Assembly (NCBI GenBank): GCA_022539475.1
Contig: VCMS01000115.1
Location: 91,436 to 155,435, forward strand
Length of the DNA: 64,000 bases
Reading direction: 5' to 3'
Origin: Gracilaria domingensis
Lineage: Eukaryota > Rhodophyta > Florideophyceae > Gracilariales > Gracilariaceae
The notes beneath the pieces are model-generated. The model saw nothing but the letters and a program-made list of their open reading frames with translations, did no database searches and was not told where the DNA came from. Positions within the stretch are counted from its first letter, which is position 1. Each line of letters opens with the position of its first letter. The position numbers and the translations under genes are program-made. This document shows, one piece after another, positions 61,311 to 64,000 of the stretch.

Positions 61311-62143
61311 AGTTCAGGAGGTGGAGTGTTTCCTGCCTGAGACTGTGTGTGTGAGATTCGTTTATGACACTTCCTGGGTGTTTGTTGTTGAACATGTCTG
61401 AGCTCTTCTTTGTATCAACTTTGGAAAGTTGCGATGTTACTTGTCCGTTGTTATCGTGACTTCCTTACGCAGGCTCAGAAGGTTGTCGTTATGTATGCCC
61501 GGGATGTGTGCTGTGCTCTTCGCTTTACTTCTGTTGTACCGGAAGGTTGCTATTTGGTTGCATGTCCGGTGTGTATGGAAGAGCTGTTTGACTCAGGAGG
61601 TTGAGTGTTTCATGCCTGAGTGTTTGTTTCATTACTTGTGATGTTTGTTTCGCTCTTTGTTTCAGTTTGTTGTCACTGGAAGTTTGCTATGTGTTTGCAT
61701 TTCCGGTGTGAATGAAAGAGCTAATTGACTCAGGAGGTTGAGTGTTTCATGCCTGAGTGTGTAGGACATCATTTTGTATGGACGGGGCCTGGAAGGTTGT
61801 CATTTTCCATGTCCAGGTTGCTTGTGTCGCAATTCTCTTATGTGTTATTCGCGGAAGGTTGCTGTGATTTTGCATGTCCGCTGTTTGAAGAGATTTGTTG
61901 AGCTGGAAGGTTGCTCTCTTTTGCATGTCCAGCTGTTAAGAAAGTGATATTGAACCGGAAGGTTGCTACTTGTTACATGTCCGGTGTTCAGAAAAATCGG
62001 TCTTGAACCAGAAGGTTGCGTGCGTTTGCATGTCTGGTTGAAGTACTGTGATTAATGGTGCTCCAAGAGGTTGTTATGTGTTACATGCTCGGAGCAACAT
62101 TTGTCTTCGGTGTCTAGAATGTGGTCACTTGTGGACGTCTAGA
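61311..62143 (+). ncRNA. Array of twelve hairpins with a conserved core and covarying stems
   Basis: Twelve hairpins were found by eye, arms at: 61311-18/61336-44, 61538-43/61565-70, 61591-97/61615-21, 61674-81/61701-08, 61728-34/61752-58, 61788-93/61812-17, 61851-55/61877-81, 61901-07/61928-34, 61954-59/61980-85, 62006-12/62033-39, 62059-64/62091-96 and 62113-18/62138-43. Stems are 5-8 bp. The inner core is about AGGTTG(C)..loop..(G)CATG. The last seven start at intervals of 50-63 nt (mostly 52-54). No protein is encoded. This occupies the place of gag-pol in the element. It is most likely transcribed as RNA; no function is known. The 'ncRNA' type is an inference. Confidence 0.65.
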
Positions 62144-62197
62144 TCCCTTTTGTGAAGGACTCTGAGGTACATTTTGTTTCTGAGAGAAGTTCAAAGC

Positions 62198-62606
62198 CAG
62201 TGAGAGAGGGAGGGTGTCAGAGTAACATCCTCAGACTTAGGCTCTCACTGTCTGTTGTTGATATCTGTTTGAACCGGAAGCTGTTGCCTTCGTTGCCATA
62301 CGAAGGATGAGTAAGAAGTTCAGAGCATGTGACAAAAGGAGGGTGTTTCCAGAACATCCGAATCGTATAGAACAGAACTATGGTCTTGGTATACTGGTAG
62401 AACGGTACACCCGTGGACTTGGTCACACAATAACTACACTTGATGTGTAGTTGTCACCGTTGGCCATCATAAGGTTTAAGTGCAGTGACGCTGGTTTCCT
62501 GACTGCCCGACTTGTTACTTAGCATGTACTTGGCCAGGAGCGCTGGTTGCTTGAAGTCAGTAACAGAGGGAGGGTGTTGGAAGTCATGCTGTCACTGACA
62601 TCAAGC
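62198..62606 (+). other. Two further hairpins enclosing polypurine tract/TGT junctions
   Basis: CAGTGAGAG 62198-62206 with CTCTCACTG 62242-62250, loop with AGGGAGGG and TGTCAGAG. Then 62549-62566 with 62589-62606 (16 of 18 pairs), loop with AGGGAGGG and TGTTGGAAG. Same as those at 50419-50471 and 50770-50827. Confidence 0.65.
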
Positions 62607-63063
62607 AGCTGAGATGTGTGGAGTCTAGAATGGTACCTTGGTATGTGAAACCGAGATTGATGTTGTTCTGTTTGGTATACTATGCTGCTGTGTGGTATAC
62701 TCAGTATGGGTTGAACGTTTACGGCTACATTGGAATGCTGTGTTGGATGTTGACCCTGTGCTGTCACTGAAAACCAAAAGTGCTGGGGAGCATGGGCTGT
62801 TTTGGAGGGTCAGTAACAGAGGGAGGGTGTTGGAAGTCATGCTGTCACTGACATCAAGCAGCTGAGATGTGTGGAGTCTAGAATGGTACCTTGGTATGTG
62901 AAACCGAGATTGATGTTGTTCTGTTTGGTATACTATGCTGCTGTGTGGTATACTCAGTATGGGTTGAACGTTTACGGCTACATTGGAATGCTGTGTTGGA
63001 TGTTGACCCTGTGCTGTCACTGAAAACCAAAAGTGCTGGGGAGCATGGGCTGTTTTGGAGGGT
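62558..63063. repeat. 253-bp tandem duplication across the LTR start
   Basis: CAGTAACAGAGGGAGGGTGT begins both 62558 and 62811; each copy runs through the LTR1 start to GTTTTGGAGGGT. The copies are nearly identical, so the duplication is recent or reflects an assembly duplication. Confidence 0.9.
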
Positions 63064-63771
63064 GCCGTTGGAAAAGCGCATATGCGCCTCTGCGCAAAGT
63101 GAACGTGAAACGGGCTTCTGATTGGCTACTGCAAATGGTCATATGCATTGTGGTTCGTACAAGTGTTGTGGCGCTAATGGGTTGTGTCCGGGGTACACGT
63201 GTGTAGCTAGTACACTGGGCATACTGTACATGATGCACAGGGTACACACGTATGTACGTGGACATGTAGGACAGCTTGGTGTAACTTGGGCACTATGGTG
63301 AAGAGTTGATGCGGTGTCAAGAGGATTACAGTGTGGTGTTGTTAGTGACGTAGGACTTGAAGTGAGTTTGTGGTGAGTTGCTGTTGGTGAGCGTGTACGT
63401 AACTGTTATGGTGTCGTGTAGGGATTTTAGTGTGTCGGCACTATGTGAATCTGTGCATGGACATGGTTATGTGTAGGCACGTAACTTGTTGTGCACTGTT
63501 GTGGAGTGTTGTGCTTTGTTGTTGTAAGCTGCCATGATAGTGTGGGAGTGTTACCATGTCATGTTAGAAGATGATTGGTAGTATTGAGTGTCTCTAGCTA
63601 GTGGTTTAGGTATTGCTTGGAGTTAGAGTTGTGCGATGGTTGCGCAAAGTAGTTCTATATAAGCGGTGACTCGAGCACCTCCAAGTAAATTCCGAGCTAG
63701 AGCTGGCGAACTTCCTTTCATTCCCCCCTTCCTTTCTCTCAACCTTCCCTTTGCAGCTATAACCTCTAACA
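62994..63771 (+). repeat. LTR1, copy g (3' LTR of the non-autonomous element)
   Basis: TGTTGGATGTTGACCC to CTCTAACA. It ends without the usual primer-binding site, consistent with a 3' LTR. It is followed at once by an LTR segment in reverse orientation. Confidence 0.75.
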
Positions 63772-64000
63772 GTAGCCAATCAGAAGCCCGTTCCACGTTC
63801 AGTTTGCGCAGAGGCGCATATGCGCTTTTCCAACGGCACCCTCCAAAACAGCCCATGCTCCCCAGCACTTTTGGTTTTCAGTGACAGCACAGGGTCAACA
63901 TCCAACAGCCGTGACGTACTGCACTGGACAGGAGGTGGTCCACCTTTATTGTTGCTGACCTGACTTTGTGTTGGGTTCTTGATCTGTGGCGAAGGCAAAC
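63772..64000 (-). repeat. Inverted LTR1 start and leader-like sequence to the window edge
   Basis: 63772-63907 is the first ~136 bp of LTR1 in minus orientation, ending at its TGTTGG (63907). From 63908 the sequence matches the plus-strand leader (CCGTGACGTACTGCACTGGA.., compare 57985-58012 inverted). The order is not that of a normal element, so a rearrangement or misassembly is likely. Confidence 0.6.

Noticed and set aside
61471-61510. A further hairpin in the array (CAGAAGGTTGTC..TATGCCCGGG) and one at 61420-61455
   Set aside because: The conserved core is present, but the stems pair poorly (3-4 bp with bulges), so they were not counted among the twelve.
61311-62143. CRISPR-like array
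   Set aside because: The units have a variable stem and no constant repeat, spacers are not unique targets, the context is a eukaryotic LTR element, and no cas-like gene is present.
1-64000. Alternative genetic code (TAA/TAG read as Gln), suggested by many in-frame stops
   Set aside because: The long transposase and copia frames (788, 1133, 747 and 618 residues) contain no internal TAA or TAG, and TGA also interrupts genes. Standard code with decayed repeats fits better.

Overview
The window is eukaryotic nuclear DNA made largely of mobile elements. Genes are few, intron-poor and often broken. Spliceosomal signals are visible, including GT..AG introns with CTGAC/CTAAC branch motifs. The remains of host genes are a ribulose-phosphate epimerase of the eukaryotic cytosolic type, a plant/alga-type DEAD-box helicase and an RCC1-repeat gene. 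Several element classes are interleaved: TNP2/Plavaka-like DDE elements, PIF/Harbinger, Ty3-like and Ty1/copia-like elements. A red alga of the florideophyte kind is my best guess. It is an inference, and no ribosomal or plastid marker is present to settle it.

Layout, 1-13 kb: a partial gene belonging to an inverted repeat shared with 21.3-21.9 kb; an epimerase fragment; a ketopantoate-reductase-like gene; an unrecognised disordered protein with an in-frame stop. Then comes a complex of nested inverted repeats (3.8-13.0 kb). It holds a Plavaka-like transposase, a 375-bp tandem array and a broken gene with a DPPF methyltransferase motif. Three copies of a ~300-bp GC-rich palindrome mark the repeat junctions.

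13-25 kb: two small unknown genes; a two-zinc-finger gene whose start codon appears to be made by splicing; a truncated Ty3-like gag/protease pair with a -1 frameshift site; an intact-looking 1133-residue TNP2-like transposase; the second copy of the inverted repeat; and a disordered protein ending in a chromodomain, interrupted by one in-frame stop.

25-44 kb: a decayed minus-strand copia element containing a perfect 63-nt palindrome; a 2.1-kb non-coding TIR element; a PIF/Harbinger pair (Myb/SANT-like protein and nuclease, convergent); a decayed Ty3-like element; and decayed RCC1-like sequence. 44-64 kb: nested copia elements. A helicase gene is cut by LTR sequence. One copia element (52.6-59.3 kb) is almost complete, with a single integrase frameshift. 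The LTRs are followed by a primer-binding site that matches the anticodon arm of initiator tRNA-Met (half-tRNA priming, as in Drosophila copia).

The most unusual signals are structural. Every polypurine-tract/LTR junction I could examine sits in the loop of a hairpin whose stem differs between families but stays complementary. In addition, a non-autonomous copia relative at 59.3-63.8 kb carries, in place of gag-pol, an array of twelve small hairpins (61311-62143). Most repeat about every 53 nt, with covarying stems around a conserved core.
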